A program made the position numbers and the translations under genes. From NCBI RefSeq assembly GCF_002795865.1, contig NZ_CP024920.1, positions 310,001 through 374,000 of the forward strand: DNA of 64,000 bases, written 5' to 3'. Shown here piece after piece: positions 16,803 to 24,308 of this stretch; position 1 is the first letter of the stretch, and each line of letters opens with the position of its first letter. This DNA is from Qipengyuania seohaensis (lineage in GTDB: Bacteria > Pseudomonadota > Alphaproteobacteria > Sphingomonadales > Sphingomonadaceae). Below the pieces are notes generated by a model. The model was not told the DNA's origin. It saw nothing but the letters and a program-made list of their open reading frames with translations, and ran no database searches.

Positions 16803-16970
16803 ATGGCGCGCGTATGCGCCGACGACCTTTTGAGCACCATCCTCTTCATGCACAAGATCCATCCGTGGCTGGAGGGCCAAACACCTCTCGAACGTGCCGA
16901 GCAATCGGACGAAGGCCTTGCGTACGTGATCGATATGATCGGAGCGATTGAGGCCGGGGTTCACATCTGA
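16803..16970 (+). pseudogene. C-terminal fragment of an MbcA/ParS/Xre-type antitoxin (DUF2384)
   Basis: This frame of 55 residues contains HPWLEGQTPLERAEQ and a final helix ending IEAGVHI, the C-terminal signature of the DUF2384 (MbcA/ParS/Xre antitoxin) fold: a short motif with Trp-Leu-x-Gly-x-Thr-Pro followed by a helix. The N-terminal helices are missing or unrecognisable, so this looks like a 5'-truncated gene. A short independent protein is also possible. Its stop shares one base with the ATG of the next gene, which belongs to the same family. Confidence 0.55.
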
Positions 16971-17395
16971 TGGGCAAGCGCACCGTTCGGTCGGAATGTT
17001 CGAACCGAGATAGCGCTTGCCTTCATGCTTTCGGCAATATCGCAGCGGATTGGGACATGACCGTTCCGGAGCAATGCTTGCTTCTTGGAGTCGACGACGA
17101 AAATGTCCTGCAGGATTGGATGGAACGTGCTCGAGCCGACGATGACGTTTCGCTACCTGAAGACGTGCTGGAAGGCATCTGCTGTGTCCTCTCAATATAC
17201 GCCTCGCTGGTGATCCTGCTCAACCATGATCAATCGAAATGTTGGGTGCGGGCGCCAAATCGAGCTCCGCTATTTCGAGGCAGGTCCGCGATGTCGCTGA
17301 TGGCGAGCGGAAATCGGAAGGATCTGGAAGATGTCGTTCGGGACTTGCTGAGCGAACGCTACAGATTAGATAACCCTTTCCTTTACGGCCGGTAG
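16970..17395 (+). CDS. MbcA/ParS/Xre-type antitoxin homologue (DUF2384)
   Basis: The product is 141 residues. An N-terminal helix region ADWDMTVPEQCLLLGVDDENVLQDW fits the degenerate helix-turn-helix of Xre/MbcA/ParS proteins. SIYASLVILL and the C-terminal CWVRAPNRAPLFRGRSAMSLM with a final helix ending RDLL fit the DUF2384 toxin-binding domain. In known systems (MbcTA, ParST, RES-Xre) this protein neutralises an NAD-degrading or ADP-ribosylating toxin encoded just downstream. Here the next gene is a broken enoyl-CoA hydratase on the other strand, so the antitoxin is an orphan. The start follows the preceding fragment by TGATG overlap. Confidence 0.75.
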   Translation: MGKRTVRSECSNRDSACLHAFGNIAADWDMTVPEQCLLLGVDDENVLQDWMERARADDDVSLPEDVLEGICCVLSIYASLVILLNHDQSKCWVRAPNRAPLFRGRSAMSLMASGNRKDLEDVVRDLLSERYRLDNPFLYGR

Positions 17396-17423
17396 ATCGA
17401 AGCGAAATGGAGGAGCAGCCTGC

Positions 17424-18219
17424 TTAGCGTCCTTCGAAGTTTGGATTTCGTTTCTCGAGGAATGCCCGCAGACCCTCCTTGATATCACTCCTTCTGAACA
17501 TGGCTTCGAGGATATCGTACTCGCCATCGGTCTGAGCCTGCATCGCAGCCGCGATGCCGCGATGCTGAAGCCCAAGCATTGCCGACTGCTTCCTCCCCTG
17601 GATCGCGAGAGGTGCGCACGCCACTATCTTGTCGGCAAGCCTGCGCGCTTCGGTGAGCACTTCCGATCGGGAACGATGCTGTTGAGGAGACCAAGAGACA
17701 GCGCCTTCTCAGCGTCGATCGGGTCGCAGGTAAGCAGGATTTCATGGCCGGCTTCCAACCCAATTGCCTTACCAGGCGATGCATACCGCCCGCGACTGCC
17801 GCGGTCCCGATCTTGGGTTCCGGAAGTCCGAACTTCGTGCCCTCGGCTGCGATTGCGAGGTCAGCAGCCAGAACCATTTCGAAGCCGCCTCCGAAGGCAA
17901 AACCGTTCACAGCAGCGATGATCGGTATGAAACAGTCATGACGGTTGGTCAGGCCGCCGTAGCCCGATGCAGGGACCGGGTAGTCGGCTTCGGTCTCGGA
18001 ATCGACCATTACCCCGATATCGCCTTCCGAACAGAAGGCCTTGTCGCCCGCCCCGGTGAGGATCGCGACCCACAAACTATCGTCATTTGCGAACTCGTCG
18101 AACGCTTCGGCCATCTCCGCGTTGGTTCGCGGTGACACCGCGTTGTGCTTCTCCGGCCGATTTATCGTGACAGTGAAGATCCGGCCATCGCGCGCTGTTT
18201 CGATATCGTGAAAGCCCAC
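17424..18219 (-). pseudogene. Enoyl-CoA hydratase/isomerase, broken by two frameshifts
   Basis: Three overlapping frames together give one crotonase-fold protein of about 262 residues. Frame one (18219 to about 17765) has TINRPEKHNAVSPRTNAEM and the oxyanion-hole segment VNGFAFGGGFEMVLAADLAIA. Frame two (about 17760-17670) reads EAGHEILLTCDPIDAEKALS. Frame three (about 17660-17424) reads EARRLADKIVACAPLAIQGRK, ending EKRNPNFEGR. Each change is a single-base loss relative to the expected sequence. The GTG start at 18219 lies one base after the upstream nitroreductase stop. Fatty-acid or aromatic CoA degradation is the family role. Two independent indels make a sequencing error less likely, though not excluded. 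Confidence 0.8.
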
Positions 18220-18220
18220 G

Positions 18221-18837
18221 TCAGTTCTCGAAGCCGTGGAAGGTCGCAAATTCTTCCGGTGCAATACGCGGCATGGGAATATCGGCCGCGACCTCGGAGG
18301 TATCGGGGTAGCCGAGAGCCATGCCCATCAGCACCATCTCCGTTTCGGGTAGATCGAGCACCTTGCGGATCGTGCCCGACCACATCGACCAGGCCGCCTG
18401 GGGACATGTGGCCAGCCCGCGCTCCTGTGCCAGCAGCATAAGGGTCTGCACGAAAATGCCGCAATCAAGGATTTGCAACTTCCCCAGGCTGCGATCCAGA
18501 GTCACGATCAGTCCCACAGGGGCGTCGAAGAACGACAGGTTCTTCGCACTCTGCATCATCCTCGCGTGCTTGTCTTCACGCGATATTCCGAGCGCTTCGT
18601 ACATGCGCTCTCCGCATTCGAACCGCCGGGTGCGCCAGGGTTCACTTGGGATAGATCGGCACGTCGGACTCCTCGCCCATGGGAGACTCGGCGGCGCGTG
18701 CGGATACCGCCTTCGTAAGATCAGCTTTCGTCTTCCCGGTCAGGACATGGACACGCCACGGCTGGGTGTTGCCATACGAGCATTTCAGGCAGGCAGCCCG
18801 CGCCGAACGCCACGACGTGGACAGATTGACGCTGCTC
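18221..18837 (-). pseudogene. Nitroreductase, 5'-truncated and frameshifted
   Basis: The downstream frame (18604-18221) reads MYEALGISREDKHARMMQ and QERGLATCPQAAWSMW, typical of the C-terminal half of FMN-dependent nitroreductases. The upstream frame gives YGNTQPWRVHVLTGKTKADL, the substrate/FMN region, and ends at a TGA near 18650. Joining them requires a one-base shift around CCCAAGTGAACCC, after which SEPWRTRRFECGERM continues the family sequence. The expected first ~35 residues (the SRRSVR-type start) are absent: homology stops near 18838, exactly where the oppositely oriented ScfR remnant begins. Confidence 0.75.
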
Positions 18838-19368
18838 TATCGGGCGAGTTTCGAGCAGGTTTGTCATCGCCTTTCGACATTGCAGCGCGAGGGCTCCCGA
18901 GGCGTGCCTGTATTCTTCTGCCGCGTTGATATGGCGGGTAACATCACCAAGCGTCAGAGCGCCACCAGACTGCAGTTTGCGCGATTTGGCGGTGCCTGCC
19001 CGCTATGGATCGTCCATGAAGCCGTGGCCATTCCCGATCGAGTGCAGGTCCAGCTGGCCGAGACGCCCGATGGTGTCCGTTATGTTTCCATGGCAAAGGG
19101 GCTGAATAAGGCGTCCGGAGGATTTGATCGGAATCCGCGCCGTTATGCTGTCGCGCTCGGTTGCGAGGTCGAGCATGCCAGTGAGTTCATATACGCCGAC
19201 AATATCGACCTGATCTCAGCTGGAGTAGCCACCGAGATTGGGGCATCCTGCAGGATCTGCCCGCGAACAGGCTGCGACCAACGCGCATATCCTCCCAGCG
19301 ACCAGCAGATCGAAGTCGATCTGTTCGAAAGGGGCGTTGTTACCTATTCGATGCGGCAAAGCGGCTAG
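18838..19368 (+). pseudogene. C-terminal remnant of a ScfR-type XRE regulator (DUF2083/IrrE family)
   Basis: From YRASFEQVCHRLSTLQ onward the frame matches the C-terminal part of short-chain fatty-acid-responsive XRE regulators, with the family ending CRICPRTGCDQRAYPP. The N-terminal helix-turn-helix and IrrE-like segments that should fill ~290 residues are missing. Upstream, the open frame simply runs antisense through the nitroreductase remnant. The intact protein would sense acyl-CoA and control acetate or propionate metabolism; this fragment cannot bind DNA. It is another sign of deletion between 18.8 kb and its former 5' part. Confidence 0.8.
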
Positions 19369-19442
19369 ATGCTGATCTGGCGAAACGGATGAGAGCGATG
19401 GGCGAAGAGCGATCGCAAAAGATAGAGAGCGAATAAACCAAA

Positions 19443-19955
19443 ATGCATACAGCCAGCACAGCCCACAGATGGCGAGAGATGGTTGCGGACGATCTCCCGC
19501 GCGTGCTTGCCATCGCGGACAAGTGCCATCCCGATCATCCTGAAGACGAGGCGGTGTTTCGAGAGCGGCTCGAACTTTTCGCAGGAGGATGCTGTGTTCT
19601 CGAGCAAGACGGGGAGACCGTTGGATACATCATTTGTCACCCCGCTACTTTCGGCCACCCGGTGCCACTGGACACACTGCTAGGCGCACTGCCTGACAAT
19701 GCGGATGTGCTCTACATTCATGATATCTCGATAGACTTGGGTATGCGCGGTCAAGGCCTTGCAAGTGAGGCGGTTGATCACGCGAAGCGGCTTGCCCGCA
19801 AGCACGATTATGACCGGGTTACACTGGTGGCGGTCAATCGCTCTCAGGATTTTTGGGCAAAGCATGAGTTTATGATTATAGCCGACGAGGACATCGGCAA
19901 AGCGCTGGTCGGATATGGTGGAGCCAGTAGCTATATGGTCTGCGATCTCACCTAG
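19443..19955 (+). CDS. GNAT family N-acetyltransferase
   Basis: The product is 170 residues, a complete single GNAT domain. The acetyl-CoA pyrophosphate loop is visible as DLGMRGQGLASEAVDHA (R/Q-x-x-G-x-G/A), preceded by the beta-4 strand VLYIHDISID. The start of the fold is REMVADDLPRVLAIADKCHP. The substrate is unknown; GNATs of this type modify small amines or protein N-termini. Its stop overlaps the stop of the convergent Rrf2 gene by four bases, so the two 3' ends interlock. It lies downstream of the ScfR remnant and is the first intact metabolic-type gene of element 2. Confidence 0.85.
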   Translation: MHTASTAHRWREMVADDLPRVLAIADKCHPDHPEDEAVFRERLELFAGGCCVLEQDGETVGYIICHPATFGHPVPLDTLLGALPDNADVLYIHDISIDLGMRGQGLASEAVDHAKRLARKHDYDRVTLVAVNRSQDFWAKHEFMIIADEDIGKALVGYGGASSYMVCDLT

Positions 19956-20380
19956 ACTGGAGCGAGCCTCTGCATGATTTGCGACTTTGATCCTGTAATC
20001 TGTCCCAGATGAAACTGATCGAGGTGTGAAAGAAAGGCCTCCAGCGCGCCCGCCAAGGCGGGCTTGAGTCCACATACGCCATCGATGGCGCAGCCTTCCT
20101 TGCCTCCCATACAGGCGACAAAACCGTTCGTATTTTCCAATGACCGGACAACCTCGCCTACATTGATTTGCGAAGCCTGCCGGGCGAGCCGCAGGCCACC
20201 GCTCCTGCCCCGCAAGGTTTCTACGAATCCTGCGGCTGCAAGGTCCTGTGCCACCTTGGCCAGGTGGTTGCGCGATATCCCATAGTGCTCAGCGATCCAG
20301 TCGATCGAGACCACATCGTCTTTGGCGGCAAGCGCCATAAGCATCCGCAGCGCATAGTCGGTTCGAAGGTTCAACTGCAT
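19952..20380 (-). CDS. Rrf2-family Fe-S regulator (NsrR-like)
   Basis: The product is 142 residues. The winged helix starts MQLNLRTDYALRMLMALA and includes AEHYGISRNHLAKVAQDLAAAGFV, the recognition helix region. Three cysteines in ACMGGKEGCAIDGVCGL have the spacing of the iron-sulphur ligands in NsrR/IscR-type Rrf2 proteins. In NsrR the cluster reacts with nitric oxide and repression is lifted. The divergent gene encodes a truncated globin and a good palindrome lies between, so NO-responsive control of the globin operon is the simplest reading. The cluster type (2Fe-2S or 4Fe-4S) cannot be told from sequence. Confidence 0.85.
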   Translation of the reverse strand: MQLNLRTDYALRMLMALAAKDDVVSIDWIAEHYGISRNHLAKVAQDLAAAGFVETLRGRSGGLRLARQASQINVGEVVRSLENTNGFVACMGGKEGCAIDGVCGLKPALAGALEAFLSHLDQFHLGQITGSKSQIMQRLAPV

Positions 20381-20427
20381 AAAAGCGGTATATCAGATAT
20401 TGCTTTTCCCACAACACGGGATATAAG

Positions 20428-20444
20428 AGGTATATTATATACCT
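20428..20444. promoter_or_regulatory. Probable Rrf2/NsrR operator
   Basis: AGGTATA-TTA-TATACCT is a perfect 7-bp dyad 18 bp before the globin ATG and 48 bp before the divergent Rrf2 start. A weaker related sequence, GGTATATCAGATAT (20387-20400), adjoins the Rrf2 start. The AT-rich dyad of this length is typical of Rrf2-family operators. Confidence 0.6.
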
Positions 20445-20461
20445 GTTTTAAGGTTCACGAG

Positions 20462-20941
20462 ATGACCGCAAACGTCAATGTTTCTCGCGCAGATGTGCTC
20501 GATGCACGAGCAGCGAAGCGCGCTCACGCTGAATTGCTCGGCGTCACCGAGCAGTTCGTGTCGCAACTGGTGGACGAGTTCTACGGACGCATTCGCGAGG
20601 ACGACCTGCTTGGCCCCATTTTCGCGGACCGTATTTCGGAGTGGCCCACGCATCTTGAGCGCATGAAGTCCTTCTGGCGCTCCGTGTTGTTCAACAGCGG
20701 TGAGTTCGCAGGCAATCCCATGCGCAAGCACATCGAGATTACTGGTCTGGAAGAGCACCATTTCAGCCGTTGGCTAGACCTCTTCTACGCAACGCTCCGC
20801 ACGCTCTCGAGCAAGCCAGAGCCGATCAGACTGGTTGCCGACCGAGCCCGCGCAATTGCTGACAGTCTCCTGACAGGCATTACGATCGGAAAGTCCGGAA
20901 TCTCGGGGTCAACTGCAGGAAGGAACCTCCCCCATGTTTGA
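20462..20941 (+). CDS. Truncated hemoglobin, group III (TrHb3-like)
   Basis: The product is 159 residues. FVSQLVDEFYGRIREDDLLGPIF is the B/C/E helix start of group III truncated globins. MKSFWRSVLFNSGEFAGNPMRKH carries the family W and the proximal-side region, and GLEEHHFSRWLDLFYATL is the C-terminal G/H part with the histidines seen in this group. Truncated globins bind O2 and NO and are linked to NO detoxification. The ATG at 20462 follows the operator; the frame is open upstream without coding character. Its end overlaps the next start by eight bases, giving a globin - membrane protein - DUF1971 operon. Confidence 0.85.
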   Translation: MTANVNVSRADVLDARAAKRAHAELLGVTEQFVSQLVDEFYGRIREDDLLGPIFADRISEWPTHLERMKSFWRSVLFNSGEFAGNPMRKHIEITGLEEHHFSRWLDLFYATLRTLSSKPEPIRLVADRARAIADSLLTGITIGKSGISGSTAGRNLPHV

Positions 20942-21392
20942 ACAGCACACCTTACTCGCGGAGCGCGAGGTCCATCCGGCAAACGAAGTCGAGGCTCTCG
21001 ACGGCATTCTGCAGCCGCTCTCGGTTGCACCAGTAGCTCCCGCGAATGCGGGCTTTCAGCTCCCAGCCCGGGTCTGGCAGATCATGCTCTCATGCTACGG
21101 CATATTCTTCTTCGCGATATTCTTGGCGACGGGAGGCAGTACGGCGGCGCGCTTCGCGATCGTGATTTCCGTCCTGTACACGGCATTATATTTCGGGGTC
21201 GCACGCCTGGGTGCGCGTCAAGCGGGGCGTGAACAGACTTCACCCCTCGATTGCGGTGGAAAGCTTCCAACCTGGACCGGCCCGATGGATCGCAAGGCGG
21301 TGTTTGCGCAGGTTCTCGTTGTACCGGCAACAGTCTCTCTGTTCGGGATCGGCATTTTGATCATCGTCCTAGCGGTTGGACCCGGCGCGTGA
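20934..21392 (+). CDS. Hypothetical three-helix membrane protein of the globin operon
   Basis: The product is 152 residues. A ~45-residue cytoplasmic-looking N-terminus precedes three hydrophobic helices (about 46-66, 72-92 and 125-148). Between helices two and three lies SPLDCGGKLPTWTGPMDRKAVFAQ, a conserved-looking loop. I do not recognise a named family, but such proteins sit beside globin/DUF1971 genes in Sphingomonads. Eight-base overlap with the globin and GTGA overlap with the next gene suggest tight translational coupling. A role in NO or redox stress is inferred from context alone. Confidence 0.7.
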   Translation: MFEQHTLLAEREVHPANEVEALDGILQPLSVAPVAPANAGFQLPARVWQIMLSCYGIFFFAIFLATGGSTAARFAIVISVLYTALYFGVARLGARQAGREQTSPLDCGGKLPTWTGPMDRKAVFAQVLVVPATVSLFGIGILIIVLAVGPGA

Positions 21393-21673
21393 CACAGCCA
21401 GTCGAGCTCCCACCGAATGTGGTCAAATACGCCGAAAGTCCGATGTTTTCAGCAGAAACTGTTCCGGACAAACTGACCTCCGAACACAGACTAAAGTCAG
21501 GCGTCTGGGGCCGACTTTGCGTTGGCAAGGGCTTGGTCGAGTTTCACACTACCGGACCAGCCTCATCGACAACCGCCGTCAGAGCCGGAGAAAGCTTGAT
21601 TATCGAACCGGCGTTATCGCACTTCGTTCGACTATCGGCCGATGCGCAATTCAAAGTGACCTTTTATCATTAA
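21389..21673 (+). CDS. DUF1971 (TehB N-terminal-like) cupin domain protein
   Basis: The product is 94 residues from a GTG at 21389 that overlaps the previous stop (GTGA). LPPNVVKYAESPMFSAETVP followed by GVWGRLCVGKGLVEFH is the signature of DUF1971, a small double-stranded beta-helix domain found alone or fused to tellurite-resistance methyltransferase TehB. The fold can bind small ligands or metal, but no enzymatic role is established. It is the third gene of the globin operon, and its end is 52 bp from the convergent FNR gene. Confidence 0.8.
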   Translation: MTQPVELPPNVVKYAESPMFSAETVPDKLTSEHRLKSGVWGRLCVGKGLVEFHTTGPASSTTAVRAGESLIIEPALSHFVRLSADAQFKVTFYH

Positions 21674-21725
21674 AAAGGCTTCGAGGGTTTCAGTCTTTCG
21701 CCCATAGGAAGCATGAACCGATAAA

Positions 21726-22499
21726 TTACGTCGCGAGAGCTTCGAGCACATCTCGGCGCAAAATGGTTATTGTTCTGCGACCCGATATCATGATCACGCC
21801 TTCGTCGCGGAATTTGGTAAATTGTCGGCTGACCGTCTCGATAGTGAGGCCTAGAACATCCGCAATCTGCTGGCGGGACATGGGTAGTTCAAACTGTTCG
21901 TCATCGAATTGGCCTGCATTACCGTCGATAGGCAAAGTGTTTCTAGAGGCCACCTCAAGGAGTAATGTCGCGAGTCTTTCTTCCGCGTTAAAGCGTCCGA
22001 GAAGCAGCATCCAGCGTCTGGTTTTATCGAGTTCGCTTAAAGTGCGTTCTAGCAACTTGTGCTCAAGGCGAGCATGTTCGTGCACAAAGCGCTCGAAGTC
22101 CAGCCGCCGGAAGATGCAGACGACGGCTTCCCCAAGGGCCTCCACGCTGTATGGAGAGGTCTCAGTGAACGGCCGACCGATAAAATCCGACGGATAGGCC
22201 AATCCGAGAATCTGTTCGCGACCATCGCTCGTCTGGGTCGAAAGTTTCATTACGCCTGAAACGACGTTTGCGACAAATATTGCCTCTTCGCCTTCCCATA
22301 GAAGCGTTTCGCCCGGGTCTAGGTGCCTTCTGCGCCCGATCCCGTTAAGAAGCTCAACCTCATGATCATCAAGGTCGGCACAGATCGCCCGGTTCCGAAC
22401 GGAACAGGCCTGACAGAAATTAAGGTCCTTTCGCTGCTCTGCGGTTTCTGGCAGAACCAATACGGCTTCGTCCGGTGATCTTTCCGAGATATTCGCCAT
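21726..22499 (-). CDS. Crp/Fnr-family regulator, FNR/FnrL type
   Basis: The product is 257 residues from the ATG at 22499; an in-frame start at 22532 adds eleven residues. Near the N-terminus NFCQACSVRNRAIC gives three cysteines in a C-x2-C-x7-C arrangement. One further cysteine further on (AVVCIFRR) could complete an oxygen-labile 4Fe-4S site as in FNR. The cNMP-binding-like barrel follows, and the C-terminal helix-turn-helix reads MSRQQIADVLGLTIETVSRQFTKF, where the E-x-x-x-R of FNR recognition is kept. It should respond to oxygen or NO and control respiratory genes. It is convergent with the globin operon. Confidence 0.85.
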   Translation of the reverse strand: MANISERSPDEAVLVLPETAEQRKDLNFCQACSVRNRAICADLDDHEVELLNGIGRRRHLDPGETLLWEGEEAIFVANVVSGVMKLSTQTSDGREQILGLAYPSDFIGRPFTETSPYSVEALGEAVVCIFRRLDFERFVHEHARLEHKLLERTLSELDKTRRWMLLLGRFNAEERLATLLLEVASRNTLPIDGNAGQFDDEQFELPMSRQQIADVLGLTIETVSRQFTKFRDEGVIMISGRRTITILRRDVLEALAT

Positions 22500-22546
22500 A
22501 CTGTGATCACTCTGCAATTGAGATATCCGCAACGCGCGGGGCGGAC

Positions 22547-22969
22547 CTAAGCCACCCGATAAGTCGTGAGCGGCTGTCGCACATCGACGATTCGCAGGCA
22601 GCGTTCTCTACCAGAACGATCGGGCCAGTCGATCGCTGACCCTGCTCGCATTCCGATGAGACCGGCGCCCACGAGGGTCAGCACGGAGAGACGGTTCTCG
22701 TCCATGTTCGCATCGCGCGGCCATACCAGTTGAACCTTGCGCCGGCCGCCTGATCGCTCATCGACGAATTCGACCTCCGAATCCATGGTCACAACGTCTG
22801 GAGGCAAGTCTTCGGCTGCCACCACATCAGCGCGGTCCAGTTCCTCGCAGAGCTTTCCCGCTACATCGGGACTGCGCTCCTCGATGGACATCGCCAGTTC
22901 GTAGAGCGCGTCGGCTTCGGAATCGATAACATGAATCATCGGCTTTTCGCCGTTTTGAGTGATGGTCAT
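22547..22969 (-). CDS. rnk: Rnk / GreA-GreB C-terminal domain protein
   Basis: The product is 140 residues from the ATG at 22969. The C-terminal half ends [22 protein letters not shown], the hallmark of the GreA/GreB FKBP-like domain as found in Rnk (regulator of nucleoside diphosphate kinase). There is no full coiled-coil with the acidic tip, so it is Rnk-like rather than a transcript-cleavage factor. Rnk binds RNA polymerase near the secondary channel and affects nucleotide pools. It lies 47 bp upstream of the FNR gene in the same direction and may be co-transcribed with it. Confidence 0.75.
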   Translation of the reverse strand: MTITQNGEKPMIHVIDSEADALYELAMSIEERSPDVAGKLCEELDRADVVAAEDLPPDVVTMDSEVEFVDERSGGRRKVQLVWPRDANMDENRLSVLTLVGAGLIGMRAGSAIDWPDRSGRERCLRIVDVRQPLTTYRVA

Positions 22970-23238
22970 TTTTCGTAACTCGCTAGAGAGCCGCAAGAGG
23001 ATCGCGGCAGGGCTGTCGATCGTCCGGGAGCCTCGTCCCGGACCGGATCACGGCCGTCGAGACGAGGCGAGCGCCCGTGCGGGCAGCTGACCTGCGTGCA
23101 CGAAATGTCGGTCGAAGTGCTGCGAGAAGACCATGAGATACATGTGGGCGCGAGTTTCGGTTTAGTCAAATGACATAAGACCAATCGCCTCATCGACTAT
23201 TTCGAGACTTTCGACTCCGGAAGGCCTATCGAAAGGAA

Positions 23239-24246
23239 ATGATGAACTTTCATTCTTTCGGATTCAGGCGCGGACCGGATCTCGCTATCGATCTCGGCAC
23301 CGCCAACATGCGTATCATGGTGCGAGGCGAAGGCGTGGTCTTCGACGAACCATCCCTGTGCTATTACGAGAAGACGGCCGGTCAGATGAAACTGATTGCA
23401 GCGGGTCGGGATGTTTTGGCGATGGTCGATCGGGTTCCCGGAACCCATGTGGTCCGCCGTCCTCTTGCTCGCGGTGTGCTGCAGGATATGGAAGCCGCCG
23501 CCGCATTGCTTGCGCATGGATTATCTTCTGTGGTTGGCAAGAAGCGCAGGGGACGTCTTCCAGCCATGATCGGTATTCCGGCGGATGCCACGAAGGCGGA
23601 AGCAAATGCATTGCTCGCTGCCGCGGACGATGCCGGCTTCGGGAGGATCGAACTGGTGCGCGAGCCTTTTGCAGCGGCTATCGGGGCAGAACTTCCCGTC
23701 CGCGAAGCGCGCGCGTCCATGGTCGTCGAATGCGGCGCCGGAACGACCGAGGTTGCGGTCTTCTCGATCGACGGACAATGCCGTTCGCGCTCCGTGCGTT
23801 TGGGCGGTCTCGGCCTCGACGAGGCGATTACCGAACACCTTCATCTGAGGCATCACTTTCTCATAGGCAAAATCACCGCCGAGACGTTGAAGAAGCATCT
23901 CGCTCAAGATTGTGCCGAGGACGCGGAAGTGGAAATCAGAGGCCGATCACTGCACAATGGTCTTCCAGGAACGTTGACCTTGCCGGTTTCCGAGTTCCAT
24001 CCCGTGTTGAAGCGACACTTCGGTCGTTTCGCTGATGCCGCCCGGCTGGTGGTGGGTGAGATATCTCCCGATCTTGCCGCCGACCTGCTGAGCGAGCGCG
24101 TTGTCGCCACGGGCGGCGGGATCTGCGCAGAGTTCCTGGCTGAAGCGATCACCGCGGAGTGCGGTGTTCCGGTCACCATCGCCAACGATCCTTCCGGTTG
24201 TGTTTCGCGCGGCCTGATGCAGTTATTGGAGGAGCGCGCTGCCTAA
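23239..24246 (+). CDS. MreB-like actin paralogue
   Basis: The product is 335 residues, close to the 345 of MreB. Actin-ATPase motifs are visible: phosphate-1 AIDLGTANMRIMV, connect-type LVREPFAAAIGAELPV, phosphate-2 VVECGAGTTEVAVFS and the adenosine motif VATGGGICAEFLAEA. The phosphate-2 loop has Glu-Cys-Gly-Ala where MreB has Asp-Ile-Gly-Gly, so nucleotide turnover may be altered. There is no mreC/mreD/rodA context; the neighbours are Rnk and a DMT transporter. This is therefore an accessory paralogue carried in element 2, not the housekeeping cell-shape gene. The start could be 23239 or the next ATG three bases on. Confidence 0.85.
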   Translation: MMNFHSFGFRRGPDLAIDLGTANMRIMVRGEGVVFDEPSLCYYEKTAGQMKLIAAGRDVLAMVDRVPGTHVVRRPLARGVLQDMEAAAALLAHGLSSVVGKKRRGRLPAMIGIPADATKAEANALLAAADDAGFGRIELVREPFAAAIGAELPVREARASMVVECGAGTTEVAVFSIDGQCRSRSVRLGGLGLDEAITEHLHLRHHFLIGKITAETLKKHLAQDCAEDAEVEIRGRSLHNGLPGTLTLPVSEFHPVLKRHFGRFADAARLVVGEISPDLAADLLSERVVATGGGICAEFLAEAITAECGVPVTIANDPSGCVSRGLMQLLEERAA

Positions 24247-24308
24247 CTCTCGGCGGCAGTGTTTCGACTGGGTTACTCTTGCAGAACAGTTCTCGCTTTT
24301 TTGGAAGC

